From Branchinecta lynchi (taxonomy: Eukaryota > Arthropoda > Branchiopoda > Anostraca > Branchinectidae), in contig JAKZAP010000010.1 of the NCBI GenBank assembly GCA_023053575.1, positions 22,752,628 through 22,816,627 on the forward strand: a stretch of DNA of 64,000 bases, given 5' to 3'. Shown here piece by piece: positions 44,575 to 55,560 of the stretch. The number at the start of each line of letters is the position of its first letter. The first letter of the stretch is position 1. Under the pieces are notes generated by a model that had not been told where the DNA came from, did no database searches, and saw only the letters and a list, made by a program, of their open reading frames with translations. The translations under genes were made by a program, and so were the position numbers.

Positions 44575-44776
44575 AAACTCTCTCATCACACAAAGTTTCA
44601 TCAAAATATCTCATTCCCTTCGAGAGTTATCGTGCTCACAGACAGACGAACAACTCTTGCGATATCATAGGTATCCCTCCAGTTACGTTTTCGGGTCCCA
44701 AAAATCGTTCCAGCCTTGAAGGCAAAACGCAAGAATTCGTAACGTCATGCTACGGTAAGTATGGTGGAACGCGCTC
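44575..44776. repeat. GGGATCCC right-end fragment joined to a Harbinger-like MITE fragment
   Basis: 44575-44702 holds AAAGTTTCATCAAAATATCT through GATATCATAGGTATCCCTCC to GTTTTCGGGTCCCAAAA. 44703-44776 continues as CGTTCCAGCCTTGAAGGCAA to GGTGGAACGCGCTC, the end of the GAGCGTGTTCC MITE family. The junction is abrupt. Confidence 0.6.
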
Positions 44777-45060
44777 TATATTCCTTCAGCAAAAAAAAAG
44801 GTAGGCTACGAATCTCCCCGACGATATGAGTTTTGAACCATGCTTCAATTTAAAAGTGAAAGCTTCTCTTTTCAGTTCATTAACTTACGGATGTACTGCA
44901 CTTTTTCTGTGTGATGGATGCTGATTCTGTGCTTGTGTTACTGTTACAATTTTTTTTTTTTTTACATTACCATTATTAAAAAACAAGATGGTAAAGTAAA
45001 ATCTGCCTGCACTTCATTCTCATCCCACCCCTTTTACCTCTGACACAGCATATAGAGAGC

Positions 45061-45596
45061 TTGCACCATACCCAATGAAACGGACGGGATCGTAACGAAA
45101 AAATTTAACATTACGAAGTATAGGACTTTCATAAATTACGCGCGTTTTATCATCATTCTGAGTCAGGGACTTGCTGGAATGTTAATGGGGGTATTCCTTA
45201 ACTGTATAATTCTATTTTTGTAAAAGAGTTTCCATGGAAGTAAGAAAGGCGTCAAAGTTTGTAAGCAAAAGACGGAGTCTCGTCATATTGGTCAATTATG
45301 GCATTTTTTCAAATCCACGTCATCACCGACCAATAGGATTCGAGACTCTTTTTTTGTATTCAAACTTTGAAGCCTTCAAGCTCTTACTTCCATGGAAACT
45401 CTTTTGCAAAAACATTATTATATGGTTAAGGAATAGCCCAATTAACATTCCAGCCAGTCCCTCACTCAGAATGATGATAAAACGTCGATAATTTATTTTC
45501 TAAGTTGAAAGTCCTATACCTCCCAATGTTAAATTTTGTTGTTATGATCCCGTGATGATGATGGAGCAACATCCGTTTTCATTGGGTAGGGTGCAA
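45061..45596. mobile_element. Large foldback element (536 bp)
   Basis: The ends TTGCACCATACCCAATGAAA and the inverse of TTGCACCCTACCCAATGAAA start two inverted arms of roughly 230 bp each (AGGACTTTCA/TGAAAGTCCT, ATCATCATTCTGAG, CCTTAACTGTATAAT-like, GAGTTTCCATGGAAGTAAGA and inverses), nearly the whole element. No clear TSD. Non-coding; the plus-strand frame lies inside an arm. Confidence 0.75.
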
Positions 45597-46084
45597 TATC
45601 TATATACGAAATAGCTGCGGGATTGGCTCTGAACTTGTTGTAAGAAACAATGACGATTATGCCTCGCTTACTGCGAGAAATAAACTTCCTGAAACTAGAA
45701 ATCTACCGTATACAACAATTTTGTTTCGTTGTTATTCTGCTTTGTAAAACTATCAGAGCTATTCAGGCCAATTTTATGATAGAGATTCTGACTGAAATCA
45801 CAGACCGCGAATTTCCAGACCGGTTTATAAGGTTAACTTTCGAATTGCGGACAAGAGTAAATTACCGCTTTATTTTTTATACAGCAACACAAACGGTACC
45901 GAATCACTGCCTACATATCAAGGAAAGGAACTTCGGGATTTGGATTCTCACTGACTGCTTATTTTCGATTCGTTGTCTGTTTTCAACTTATTTCTATAAC
46001 CCCAATCCCTTGATCACAATAAAACCCACACAAAAACCCTCTCATGGCACTAGCTTTCACCTCCTTCATTACAGGTCCTTCTTT

Positions 46085-46190
46085 TATCTATAACCTGAAC
46101 AGGTCCACTGCAGTGGAAACCGAAATATTTCTGTAAGAAAATCTCAGTTAACTTTTGTTCTGGCGCCATCAAATATTTCTACGTCTATCT
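46085..46190 (+). mobile_element. Highly diverged hammerhead-element relic
   Basis: CTGAACA (46096-46102), a stem II with GGT/ACC plus CCAC/GTGG around TGCA, GAAA, TATT, then CTCAGTTAACTT and GGCGCCATCAAATATT in the places where subfamily B has CAGCTGACTTATCC and GCACCGTCAAATAT. Order and spacing support an old copy; the G8 to C change would inactivate it. Confidence 0.4.
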
Positions 46191-46849
46191 CTGAATTCAG
46201 GTAGCCTTTATTTGTCACTATTCTTTTATTTTGGTTACAGAGAAATTGCCAATTCAGTCTTGTATCCTGTGCTGTTTTCTGGCTCATACGACTGGTATTA
46301 CTTTCTCTGCTTCACGCAAACGTATCATCCGCATATACCTGGTTTTCTTTTTCAACTCGAGAAACTTCGAACCTACCATTTGTTCACAGACTCTGATTCA
46401 ATCTCTTTCGCCCAGACTTTTGCTACATAATGCTGCTACGTGTCAGGCAGCACGAATGGCAATGCAACGGATCCATAAGCCAACGGTACTTGACCTTAAA
46501 ACATCCGAGAGCTGAAGGCAAAATATCAAATCAAAACCCAAATTCCCAGGGTCATCATCAATGCAGCGAAGGCCTGGTTGCCTCTGCTGAAGGTGGATAC
46601 TAAAAATACGTTTCTTTTTGCGTTTACCAGGGTTCAAACAGCTTGATTTGTGGGTAGTCGACATCTAGAAGGTTTGTCGAATACATAAGCAGACGTGGCT
46701 CTCATTACAACTGAGACGATATCATGTATTTCTAGATTCGAAGATATGCTAAATTCACAAATGAACGTGGAAGTTGTAACTGAAATTAAAGTTACAAAGT
46801 TAACGTTAAAATCTAAAGTTAAAAAACAAATTTTAACCATTTTTTAGCA

Positions 46850-48590
46850 TTTGACTTTTACAGTTTACTAGTATTTATTCATAGGCTACCAAAATCTTTT
46901 CCACTTCTTCAAACAGTATTATTGTTACACATTTTGTTTTAAATGTTCGGCTGAATTTTTCGAATTGTTACGCTGCCATGTAAACTGCATATTTTTCAGT
47001 CACTTTTTATTTAATTTTATGCTCAACTAATGTATTTCGAAGGAAAGTAATCAATAATGATGATAGTCAGATATTAAGATGATATATTATTCTGAGTCGA
47101 TATATTCTGGACAATTTAAAGCTCAAGTCTAAAGTAGATACAGTTTGTATTCTAACATACACGACTGCTTAAAAAACTACCGGGTTTTTACAATTCGCCG
47201 TGCTCACCCCCCCCCCCCCTCCTTCTGTTTAGAGAAACATGAACAAACTTGCATAACCGGTATTTCTGACCAATGAGCGCACAGAAACTAAAGACAGAAG
47301 CGCGATTCTTGTTGAAATGACAGGGCAAATATCAAAATCAGCGAAGTGCTGTTAGGGTGGAGAAAAAATAACATACGGAATTCAGGACCTCAGAAACGAG
47401 TTTGGATTGAAGGATTAAGGATGTAGAAGAAAACAATAGTTAGATCTATTTATTTAGTTTTCAGCTTTTGTTCTTGGCCTAAGGGCTTCATTAAACATCG
47501 ATCTATCTATAGGTAGGGTCTTTAAACATGAACTTCTAGTGATTTGCATCTGATAACATTTGATGGGCTAGACTGTTTTCATGTTCGACTCTTCAATATT
47601 CCTCCCAAAACCATTCACCCACAATCTGGTTCCGACGACACACCCAGATCTCAGAGAAATCGCGCCAATAATAAACTCAGACATGACCTACTTGCATGAC
47701 ATCAGAAAGGAAGACTTCGGGCAAAACCATCAAGGAGACCTTAATCTTGTACTTGTAATCACTTCAGATACCACCAATCTGGTAGACCATGGTCATCATT
47801 CCTTTTGCACAACACTTTATGGGCTGCTGTTTTGTTAAAAAAAAGGAAATCACTCGTTCAGACTCACTTCAATCACAACTGATGGCGGGGTCGCAGAATT
47901 CCGCAATTTTTTGCTTTTGGACAACAGCGGACCTGCCCAAGCCACTAAGCTCTGACAACCAGGGTGTATCCCTAACAAGGAGAGCAGAGAAAACACGTCT
48001 TAAGATGCTGATTGCTTCACAATTTATTTACTGTACAAAACAAGCATCTCCTATTTAATAAATCCGTGGAGAACAAAAATATCTGTACACTTGCGCGTCC
48101 TCTATACAATTAAGAGAATGCACCTGTCAGTGGGGGGAAACAGTGAGCCCACCAATTCACGATAAGTCCGACCGCACGACACGAAACAAAAAACGAATAT
48201 TCTACAAATAAACTTTCAAAAACGATCAAAAATACGCTGAGATACCTCTGAACTCGATTCGGGGGGTCGATTTACTTACATTTACTCGCCTATCTACAGA
48301 ATAAAAAAAGAAATCACAGGCTTTCTTTATAGAAAAATCGGCTTTGTACCTCTCGAAAGGGAAAATAGTACGTCGTATCGTGAATGGTGACAATTAGTAA
48401 CTCAACGAAATACCCGACATTGGCAAAAAATCACGTTTTGTGTCGAAAGTCACCATTTGAAAAATCGCGCGCACCAATCCGAACCCCAACGAGGAAACCC
48501 TAAGTCTCACGCCGGAGACACATTGCCACGTCATTGAGAATAACGCGTACAAGGTAAAGCTGCAGCTGTAACTGTCCGAGTCACGGTTGA
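46850..48590. other. Gene-poor stretch
   Basis: AT-rich with one C-run (about 47208-47220). The open frames at 47581-47838 and 47789-48058 show no motif. The right part may be the distal 3' UTR of the BTG gene (possible minus-strand AATAAA around 48023-48029). Confidence 0.35.
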
Positions 48591-48592
48591 GG

Positions 48593-48605
48593 TAAATAAA
48601 TAAAT
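48593..48605 (-). promoter_or_regulatory. AU-rich element in presumed BTG 3' UTR
   Basis: Minus strand reads ATTTATTTATTTA, three overlapping AUUUA pentamers including the nonamer UUAUUUAUU, about 620 bases after the BTG stop codon. Such elements recruit mRNA-decay factors, fitting an immediate-early type gene. It matters only if the 3' UTR extends this far, which is inferred. Confidence 0.55.
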
Positions 48606-49225
48606 CTGCGAACTCTTCTGTCGAATGAAACAAAAATCTGAAGGGATGGTTGCGATGGCCACCTGTCACTGGTTAGACATGATTTTACTTTGTGCAAGCT
48701 GCAATACTCCGGACTGGCCATGCTTTTACCGTAACATGACTAGTTATAAAAAGCAAACAGACAGAGAGCCAGTTAGGTTCACGCAAACTGATCACAGCAC
48801 TGAAAACTTCCTTTGCTCCACTGCGCGTTTGAGATTCAGTCTTTTTTCGTACTTGGTCCCAAAAACGACTCTGGGATTAACACAGACACAAAGTATTGTC
48901 CCTCCAGCAGTCACAGCTAGAGTTTTGAATTCTTGTACTGACAGGCATTTGTGTTGCACATCACGACGCTTCACAAGTTCAGGAGATGGATGGCTGGCGT
49001 ATTTTTTTCTTACGGATGAGATCACAGCACAAATCGAGGACTGGCAGCCTCAGGCTTTCCCACTACATGGGGAGTAGTCTCTCCTGAGGGAAACCAGGGA
49101 AGTCCCATCACGTCAGGTCATGTCAACACTTTAAGGCAGTCAAACTGAATCTGGATGCTCCCCCGGTCACCCGCAAGGGGGGCTGCTCCCCGTTCTACCG
49201 ACAGGTGCGCCCCCTCACCACCACT

Positions 49226-49771
49226 CTAACTGGAGACGAAGGTGGGGAGATGCTCAAACGCGAGGATATTGCGTGCGTCCATGGCAAAGTCCATTTTACA
49301 GGATGAATCGCTGTAGTCAAGACCGGGGGAGGAGGAGGGAGTGGACGTATACGACGAGTTTGACGGCGAGGGGGATGACTGGGCTTGCCGTATCGTCTCG
49401 GCAACGTGTCGCTCGTCGTACAAAACGCAGATTGAACCGTTCTCGCCAATCCGATATGATACCTCCGCTGGGTCCACCCACATAGTTAACTCACTTGGGA
49501 ACAAGGAATAAAGGAAACTGGCTGGGATTCCCGACTCCTCGCCTGCTCGAGCCAGCAGTGGGTCGATCTTGCCATTGATCCTTATGCATCTGTATCCAGA
49601 TCCCTTGAACGGCCTCTCGGTAAACCAATGGTCACTGTATCTTAGCCGCAAAGCCTCAATCAACCGTTCGCGGAACATATCCAACTGATGGTCAGGAACC
49701 GCCACGGAAGCTTTCTGGAGTCTTACAAGGCTGACCAGAAAATTTGCTGCCGATGTCACTTCTAGTCTCAT
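49226..49771 (-). CDS. BTG: BTG/Tob-family antiproliferative protein (BTG1/2-like)
   Basis: 181 codons in one exon. The N-terminal 120 residues form the BTG domain: box A around residues 45-65 (YSDHWFTERPFKGSGYRCIR then IN) and box B around 91-110 (FPSELTMWVDPAEVSYRIGE), followed by NGSICVLYDE. BTG1/2 proteins bind the CCR4-NOT deadenylase subunits CNOT7/8 through this domain, promote mRNA deadenylation, and restrain proliferation. Residues 131-160 are a Ser/Pro-rich tail, and the total length is close to vertebrate BTG1/2 (about 160-170) and far shorter than Tob. The ATG at 49771 is the first in frame and lies where BTG domains start. Vertebrate BTG1 and BTG2 have one intron in the domain; none is seen here, so it is either an intron-loss copy or a lineage feature. 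Codon use is GC-rich compared with the surroundings. Frames on the plus strand here are shadows. Confidence 0.95.
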   Translation of the reverse strand: MRLEVTSAANFLVSLVRLQKASVAVPDHQLDMFRERLIEALRLRYSDHWFTERPFKGSGYRCIRINGKIDPLLARAGEESGIPASFLYSLFPSELTMWVDPAEVSYRIGENGSICVLYDERHVAETIRQAQSSPSPSNSSYTSTPSSSPGLDYSDSSCKMDFAMDARNILAFEHLPTFVSS

Positions 49772-49840
49772 TTTCTTTTCAATGGTTTTCGATGGAAAGC
49801 GTTGAGGTGTTTTTATTGCAGTCGTCTCTCTTCACTAAAC

Positions 49841-49867
49841 AAGATGGCGTCTATCCAAGATGGCGGC
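49841..49867 (+). promoter_or_regulatory. Tandem YY1-type motifs upstream of BTG
   Basis: AAGATGGCGTC (49841-49851) and AAGATGGCGGC (49857-49867); the second is an exact YY1 consensus. In animal promoters this motif sits just downstream of transcription starts. Here it lies 70-96 bp upstream of the BTG start codon, so a BTG transcription start near 49870-49950 is inferred. Confidence 0.6.
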
Positions 49868-50362
49868 CGAACACCTGGAAGATAAACAAAGGAAAATCAA
49901 TATTCAGTTGCTATGAGCTGGGACAAAGAAAAATTCGGTGAAAGAAATAGATAAGAATATATAAAAAAGATATATTTTTAACAACATAATGCATTACGGT
50001 AGAATTTGAGAACAAACTCTTCTGATAAGAGAATGTAAACACACCCGAGCCTGGGGAAACAACAACGCAATTCCTGTAACTATTACCCATAAGATCTCAA
50101 AATGGATAAAAACTCGATCGAAAATGAACATCAAAATGAAACCAGCCCACCATTCGCAGAAAAAGTATTCCATCTGGTAAAAGTCTACGCCCAGGTTCGT
50201 CTACATTAGGCTAACCACAGCTGGATGATGGTATCGTCAAAACCGTATTTTTTTTATTTAATTATTATATTTCATGGGATAGTTCTCCTCGTAAGCTCAG
50301 CCTGGTATCGGATACCATCATCTTCCAAACAGGCCTATCCAAAGTAGGAAAACTGAACTTAC

Positions 50363-50539
50363 GAGAAGAAACGTATCGCCAAACTTCACTTGCTCAACGA
50401 ACCTTAACTTCAACCCGAAACCGGATGGTAGCACACTCCTTATCACTTTTGTTGTTAACTCGATAGCTTTCTCATTGCGACTGCTGGAAAATCTCCCGTG
50501 CTCCATCGAGCGCAGAACCGGATGGCAGGTCTTTGTCAT
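50363..50539 (-). CDS. Candidate first coding exon, unidentified
   Basis: 59 open codons from ATG at 50539 to a strong donor (TTCTC followed by GTAAGTTCAG) on the minus strand, directly downstream of an E-box/CCAAT block. The peptide includes MEHGRFSSSRNEKAIELTTK and VIRSVLPSGFGLKLRF. No family is recognised. It might instead be a non-coding 5' exon of the BTG gene, which lies 590 bp further along the same strand. Confidence 0.3.
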
Positions 50540-50541
50540 GA

Positions 50542-50594
50542 GGTCACGTGACCGTCAGCCAATCAGAAAAGGCGTCGCTCTCTCCGGATTGGCT
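50542..50594. promoter_or_regulatory. Palindromic E-box with CCAAT boxes
   Basis: GGTCACGTGACC (50542-50553), a perfect CACGTG palindrome of the USF/MITF/Myc type, then CCAATCAG (50559-50566) and an inverted CCAAT (ATTGG, about 50589-50593). This density suggests a promoter, either for the candidate exon at 50363-50539 or for BTG. Confidence 0.5.
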
Positions 50595-50639
50595 GGCACT
50601 GAGCTTTGTTCCTCGTAAGGACGATGGTTTCTACATTAT

Positions 50640-52280
50640 GTAGCCCAAAGCAGTTATACACAAAGCTCAACAGCTATACCATAACAAACACAAAATTATA
50701 GAATAAACTCAATAAGGACTTTAGCCCAAGGGCCTCGAAACAGTAAAAATAATACGCAGCTGTTAGAGTTTAAGGTATAGTCACGCCGACAGCCAACACA
50801 CTGGTACAGCTATTTGTCTGAAACTTCAATTTTACCTGCGCTGAGACTCAAAGCCAGAAAAGATTAAAGGAGTTTAGTTATATCATAAGCATTCTAGTAC
50901 TTGCAACATCCGGACCCCCCCCCCCCCTCCAAGATGAAGATACGACTCGATCCGACCGCTGGGTCATCTAGCGGTGCCGGTCGGAAGCGCCCGACATGGG
51001 GACGATTGAGTCAGTTTGACTTTGGAACTAACAAAAACAAATTATTGTAGCAGGCATATGTAAAATGTGTAGAAAAATCGAACAAATTATTCGCATTATC
51101 GATTTCTTAAAGTATTTTGTTTTCTATTTTTCTAGGCCAAAGAATTGAGGATCTTACTTAACTAGATCACAACAAACAAATGCCGTAAATTTACTAAAAT
51201 CGTTATTGTGATTTCTTGAAGATTCTGGAACTGAGCTAAATAATATTCAGCTTCCGAGACCAAAGAATGTCAAATTGGCCGACGATTTCTTCTTCCGACA
51301 TACCTAAACATCCACATAGTGATATACTTAGTTGTTTTAATCCTCATACACGCCACTCGATCTTCTCTAGTACTCTTTTGACCAGCACCAGGAGACCAAT
51401 GAATAGTTAATTAGCAATGGCGGATTGGCGTTCCAGAGTGAACTGTGTTCAAGTAATTTGTGGATAACGTTGGCTACCGCTAGGATTTTGGGAAAACAAA
51501 GGTAACGTTGTGTTCCTAAAAACCCGACCCATCGAAAAATGATGGTATCTCCCATCTTCTCGGCCCACATGAATCAAAGACTTTAACTACAAAACAAGAT
51601 CTTTTTGTCCTGGACAGCCTTGCCGGATAGTAAAATTATTAAATGATATACAAACAGGTAAAAATGAACCGTAATTAGATAGTCTTCAAATCTGCTCAGA
51701 AGGATTAATCCGAATTTTCCACTGATACAGCTGAGGAATGCTTCTTCCAACATTTGCTAACTTTCAACAGTGTTGTTTCGGTCCCAGTGGTAAAACAAAA
51801 CACTCACTCAGGTATAATAATAGAAGCCCTTAATAAGCCACTATAACTGGCTGGTAGTTGAGTTTTGTCACATGAATTAAATGGCACAAATGACACTGTT
51901 CAAACTTAACTCTAGCACACCTCTACTGTCTACACTATTCTACCAGAATCTCATTAAGTAGTTCGCCTATCTGACATGTTCATATAAAACGTCCAAGGTG
52001 ATTTTCTTTTTATCATATATAGACTATTTAACAAAAACAAGTGCGCAAGGGCTCAGGCGTGGATGTGAAAGTAATATCTTCATCACATCATATAAACAAA
52101 TAGCGATAGAACCAAGACATTTCACATTCCTAATAACCCAAAAAAAAATGAAATAACATATTTTGAAATCATCTCAGTTTAAAAGCTTTTAACGTAAACA
52201 AACCGCATTTAGAAATCCAAAGAAGATCTTCAAGATCTTGCAAGAACGGTTTCAGTTTCGATACAGAATGTCTTGCTAGC
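50640..52280. other. No recognisable gene
   Basis: AT-rich, with a C-run near 50916. The small minus-strand frame 51367-51570 lacks motifs. No repeat structure was recognised. Confidence 0.4.
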
Positions 52281-52297
52281 CAGTCCGACAATCAAAT

Positions 52298-52534
52298 ATG
52301 ATTGGCTGTCAGCTTGGGCTAAAATATCTATCACCGAAGTACGGAACTTCAAACCGCCCATACATGCCGCCGACAAGTATCCATCTTAGCTGGAAAGAAG
52401 AAGAAAAGACAGCTGACTCCAAAACCAAAATGCAGAAGAATCTCTACAATTTTCAGCTCCCCAATCGAACAGCAAAAACAGCAGCCGTGTTCATAATTAC
52501 TCCCAGCACCAGTTTAACTCCAACCAATTTTTAA
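52298..52534 (+). CDS. Short ORF inside subfamily B element
   Basis: 78 codons in the sense of the ribozyme: MIGCQLGLKYLSPKYGTSNR, then PYMPPTSIHLSWKEEEKTAD, then SKTKMQKN. It aligns with 34310-34513 over about 48 codons with a 3-base gap (LKEYL versus LKYL), after which the two diverge. No known domain. Confidence 0.4.
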   Translation: MIGCQLGLKYLSPKYGTSNRPYMPPTSIHLSWKEEEKTADSKTKMQKNLYNFQLPNRTAKTAAVFIITPSTSLTPTNF

Positions 52535-52592
52535 AGAAGAATATATTTAAGGAAGAATCTTCAGTTGTTTTTCCACGAGTTCATTTTCCAGC

Positions 52593-52640
52593 TTGAGCCT
52601 GAAGAGAACCGTTGCCAAGAAGAGCCGAAATATAGCTCTA
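52593..52640 (+). ncRNA. Hammerhead ribozyme-like motif, subfamily B, best preserved
   Basis: Stem I TTGAGC, CTGAAGA (52599-52605), stem II GAACCGTT/AAGAGCC (weakened), GAAA (52627-52630), TATA, GCTCTA. Expected cleavage is after A52634. Stem I pairs GAGC/GCTC; the fourth pair is G-C here against C-G in subfamily A, a compensatory change. Confidence 0.65.
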
Positions 52641-52949
52641 ATAAAATGTGGCTGACTTATCCATTTTGCACCGTCAAATATACAGTCCGACCCTTTAAAC
52701 CTCTTTTCCATTAGCAAGGTAATAACAAGTGCAATAAACCGAATCGTAGCAGCCTAATGCCCACTTTGTCACAATTCATTAACAACGGCATATCATCGAT
52801 CATATGACAATACCGTCCAGTTTCCAACTGATCATTAAGGATTAAAGTATGCCGCATGGTCTTATTTGTTGCTGTCACACCAAAATCCGCATCCATACAT
52901 ACAAGTATGCCAAGAGTTGAACTCGAGACATGTCACAAGCAAGCTTAAA

Positions 52950-53700
52950 TCATGGAAAATTTGGGCCCAGTTCTCCATAAACGGGAGGTTGGGAGTGGGG
53001 GGGGGGGGCAGAACCCATCAAATTTTAAATCTAGACCTAAACATCCTCGACTTTACCCAGCTTAGACTTTGATTCCAGTGACGGGTCAAAAACTTAACCC
53101 ATGGGCAACTTGGGCCCACTTGCCCATGAACGGGGAGGGTGATTCAACTCCACGTATATATTCCCAACCCTTAGAACCTATGATCCCAAAGTACAACGGA
53201 ATTTCATCGTCCTATCTCGAGTTATTGTCAAGTTAAAAACATTAAAAAAAATGGGCAATGTGGGCCCAATTGTCCCTGAACCAAGGAAGGTGGGGTTTTG
53301 GGCCCCGCAAAAAGCAAAAAGAGACCCCAATGCTTACAAACCTACCAAGATTCAACTTGATGCCTGTTGATTCCTGTCACGAGTAACGAACTTTAATCCT
53401 GGGCAACCTGGGCCCACTTGTCAATGAACAGGATGGGTGGGGGAGGTGTAATTTTAAAAACAATTTCGCAGCCCTAGGATCTACAAGTACAAGGAGTTTC
53501 ATCGTCCTACGTTCAGGTCTGGTTAATTTATGAACATAATACACTGGGCAATTGGACCATTTGCCCCTGAACTGGGTGGGACAACTAAACTCCAATACCC
53601 GCAAGTGTACCAAGTTCGAGCTTGAGTTATGAGCTCCACAAAATACGGTGATGGAAGCTGCTACAGTGCTGGCAATAGTAGATTGTTCCAAGGAACACCC
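52950..53700. repeat. Degenerate tandem repeat, about 145-bp unit
   Basis: ATGGGCAACTTGGGCCCACT, TGCCC(A/C)TGAACGGGGAGG and TTTCATCGTCCTA recur at about 52962, 53098, 53253, 53398 and 53546. It forms the left neighbour of the TTTCATCGTCC-family copy at 53755. Confidence 0.65.
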
Positions 53701-53754
53701 CACTAAAAATCAAGCTCTAAGAAAGTAACTTAACTTCCCTTGAAACAAGGGTTA

Positions 53755-55560
53755 AAACTTAGAAGCTAATATGGCACTTGCAACACTGGGCATGAGGATC
53801 AAGTAGGAACTTGCGTGGGTTTGTTGTGATCATTTGTAAGCAAACCCTTGAGAAAAGAATCATCATGGACCCCTGGAAATTACGAGAACGAATCGTTTGG
53901 TAAAACGTATAGTATTTTTGCACACGGTTGTGATGATACGCACTTTAAGGGAGCTAGAAATTCATCTGTAATCAAAACCCTCGAGACAAAAAATTATCAT
54001 GGACCCTTTAGGATCATGAGCATATATGCTCATATAAATAAAATAAAATAGTTTTATTTTATTTGTAGTTGATATTAATGCAGTGTTTGTTAATTATTTT
54101 GTCACATGTTTGACCCTAGTTGGTCGTATCCTAGTTTAAATAAATAAAAATAAAAATTGGTTTGGTCAGAAGTATTTTTTTCATTTGGCGTTTAAGATTC
54201 GCACTTCAAGGGAGCTAGAAATTAATTTCTAAGCAAAAACCATTGAGACAAAAATGAGCATGGAGTCATGGGGATCATGAAATGTATATTTTGCTTAAAA
54301 TTATTTTTTGTACTTTGCGGTTAAGATGAGCACTTTAAGCCCTTTAAGGGGTAGTCGGATCTGGGAAGTGACAACTTCTAAGCCAATTTTGTATTGTCAA
54401 GTCTCTAATGTTCAAGCCAAGTTTCATTGTCCTAGCACACTTGGAAGTACCTTAAATCGCTATCACCGGAATTGCAGACCTCCGCTCCAACTCCCCCACA
54501 GTGCCCGAATCCGGTCTGGTTCTGTCACTGATGCATCTAGGGCTTATGCTTGTTGTTCACACCAAGTTTAATCCCAATCGCTCCACTCCAAGCGTGTCAC
54601 AAATTATCCAGACCCCCCACCTCCTCGACTCCTCTCACACTGATCGGATCCAGTCCACACTCGAAATCGGACATCTGAGAAATGAGTTCTTACCAAATAT
54701 CAAGTTTCATTAAGACCCGATCACCCGTTCAAAAGTTAGACACACCTCAAGATTCCAGTCCACTCCCCCACGATGGTCAAACCGGAGAAACGACTGTTCT
54801 CAAGTTAAACTGGTCGAGTACCTAATATGCCTGCCAAAGTTTCATCTCCCAAGCACACCTGGAAGCACCTTAGCTCTGGATCACCAGAATTTCAGAACCT
54901 TACCTCAAACTCCCCCCATAGTGCTCGGATCCGGTTCGGTCGTGTCAACTATGTACCTAGGGCGTGTGCTTGTTCTTCCCACAAAGTTGCATCCCAATAC
55001 ATCCACTCTGAACATCTCACACGACTTCCGACCCCCCCCCCCCCCAAAGTCACCCGACCCGTTCCGGACTTGAAGTGTGATATCTGAGACACGAGCTCTT
55101 TCCAAATATCAAGTTTCATTAAGATCCGATTCCTCGTTCAAAAGTTATAAATACGTCAATATTCAATTTGATTTTTTTTTTCAATTTATTTGATAATAAA
55201 GCAAAACTTATCTCTCGTGGGCAGAGGCCAAATACGATGTTTTTTTGGTCATAAACAAAAATAAAATAACTTGTCAACAGGAAAAAAAATATAACAGGGC
55301 AGACAAATGCTAAAGATCATTCTGCTGCTTTACGAACCTTGGCACATGTTCCGGATTTCCCCTCCCTCTACTCCCCCCATGGTGGTCGGATCGGGGAAGT
55401 GACTATTTCCAACTTAGTTCGGTCGGGTCCCTAATATGCCTGCCAAGTTTCATCGTCCTAGCACATCCGTAAGTACCCTAACTCGCGATAACCGGACTGA
55501 CAGACCGACAGAAAAGTCATCAGTAGATAGCGCTTGGCCCGAAGGCAAGTACCATAAAAA
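53755..55560. repeat. TTTCATCGTCC-family repeat, longest copy
   Basis: Starts ATATGGCACTTGCAACACTG and ends with the GACCGACAGAAAAGTC tract, TAGCGCTTGGCCCGAAGGCA and AGTACCATAAAA. It contains three rounds of the AAGTTTCAT / GATCCGATCACCCG block. An AT-rich piece (55165-55345) appears inserted. Coding frames here are artefacts. Confidence 0.6.

Larger units (their letters stand above)
52290..52682 (+). mobile_element. Full subfamily B hammerhead element with 9-bp TSD
   Basis: CAGTCCGAC is duplicated at 52281-52289 and 52683-52691. The 393-bp element begins AATCAAATATGATTGGCTGT, carries the sense ORF, ATTTTTCCAGCTTGAGC and the ribozyme, then GGCTGACTTATCC and ends CACCGTCAAATATA, so its two ends overlap in sequence (TCAAATAT). 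This is what a slightly longer-than-unit copy of a circular or tandem RNA would give. Confidence 0.8.

Noticed and set aside
45650..46093. 147-codon plus-strand open frame
   Set aside because: It lies between a foldback element and a decayed ribozyme element, with no domain, splice border or low-decay signal.
48625..49077. 150-codon plus-strand open frame
   Set aside because: It is antisense to the presumed BTG 3' UTR, has no motif or good start context, and GC-richer transcribed DNA easily gives such frames.
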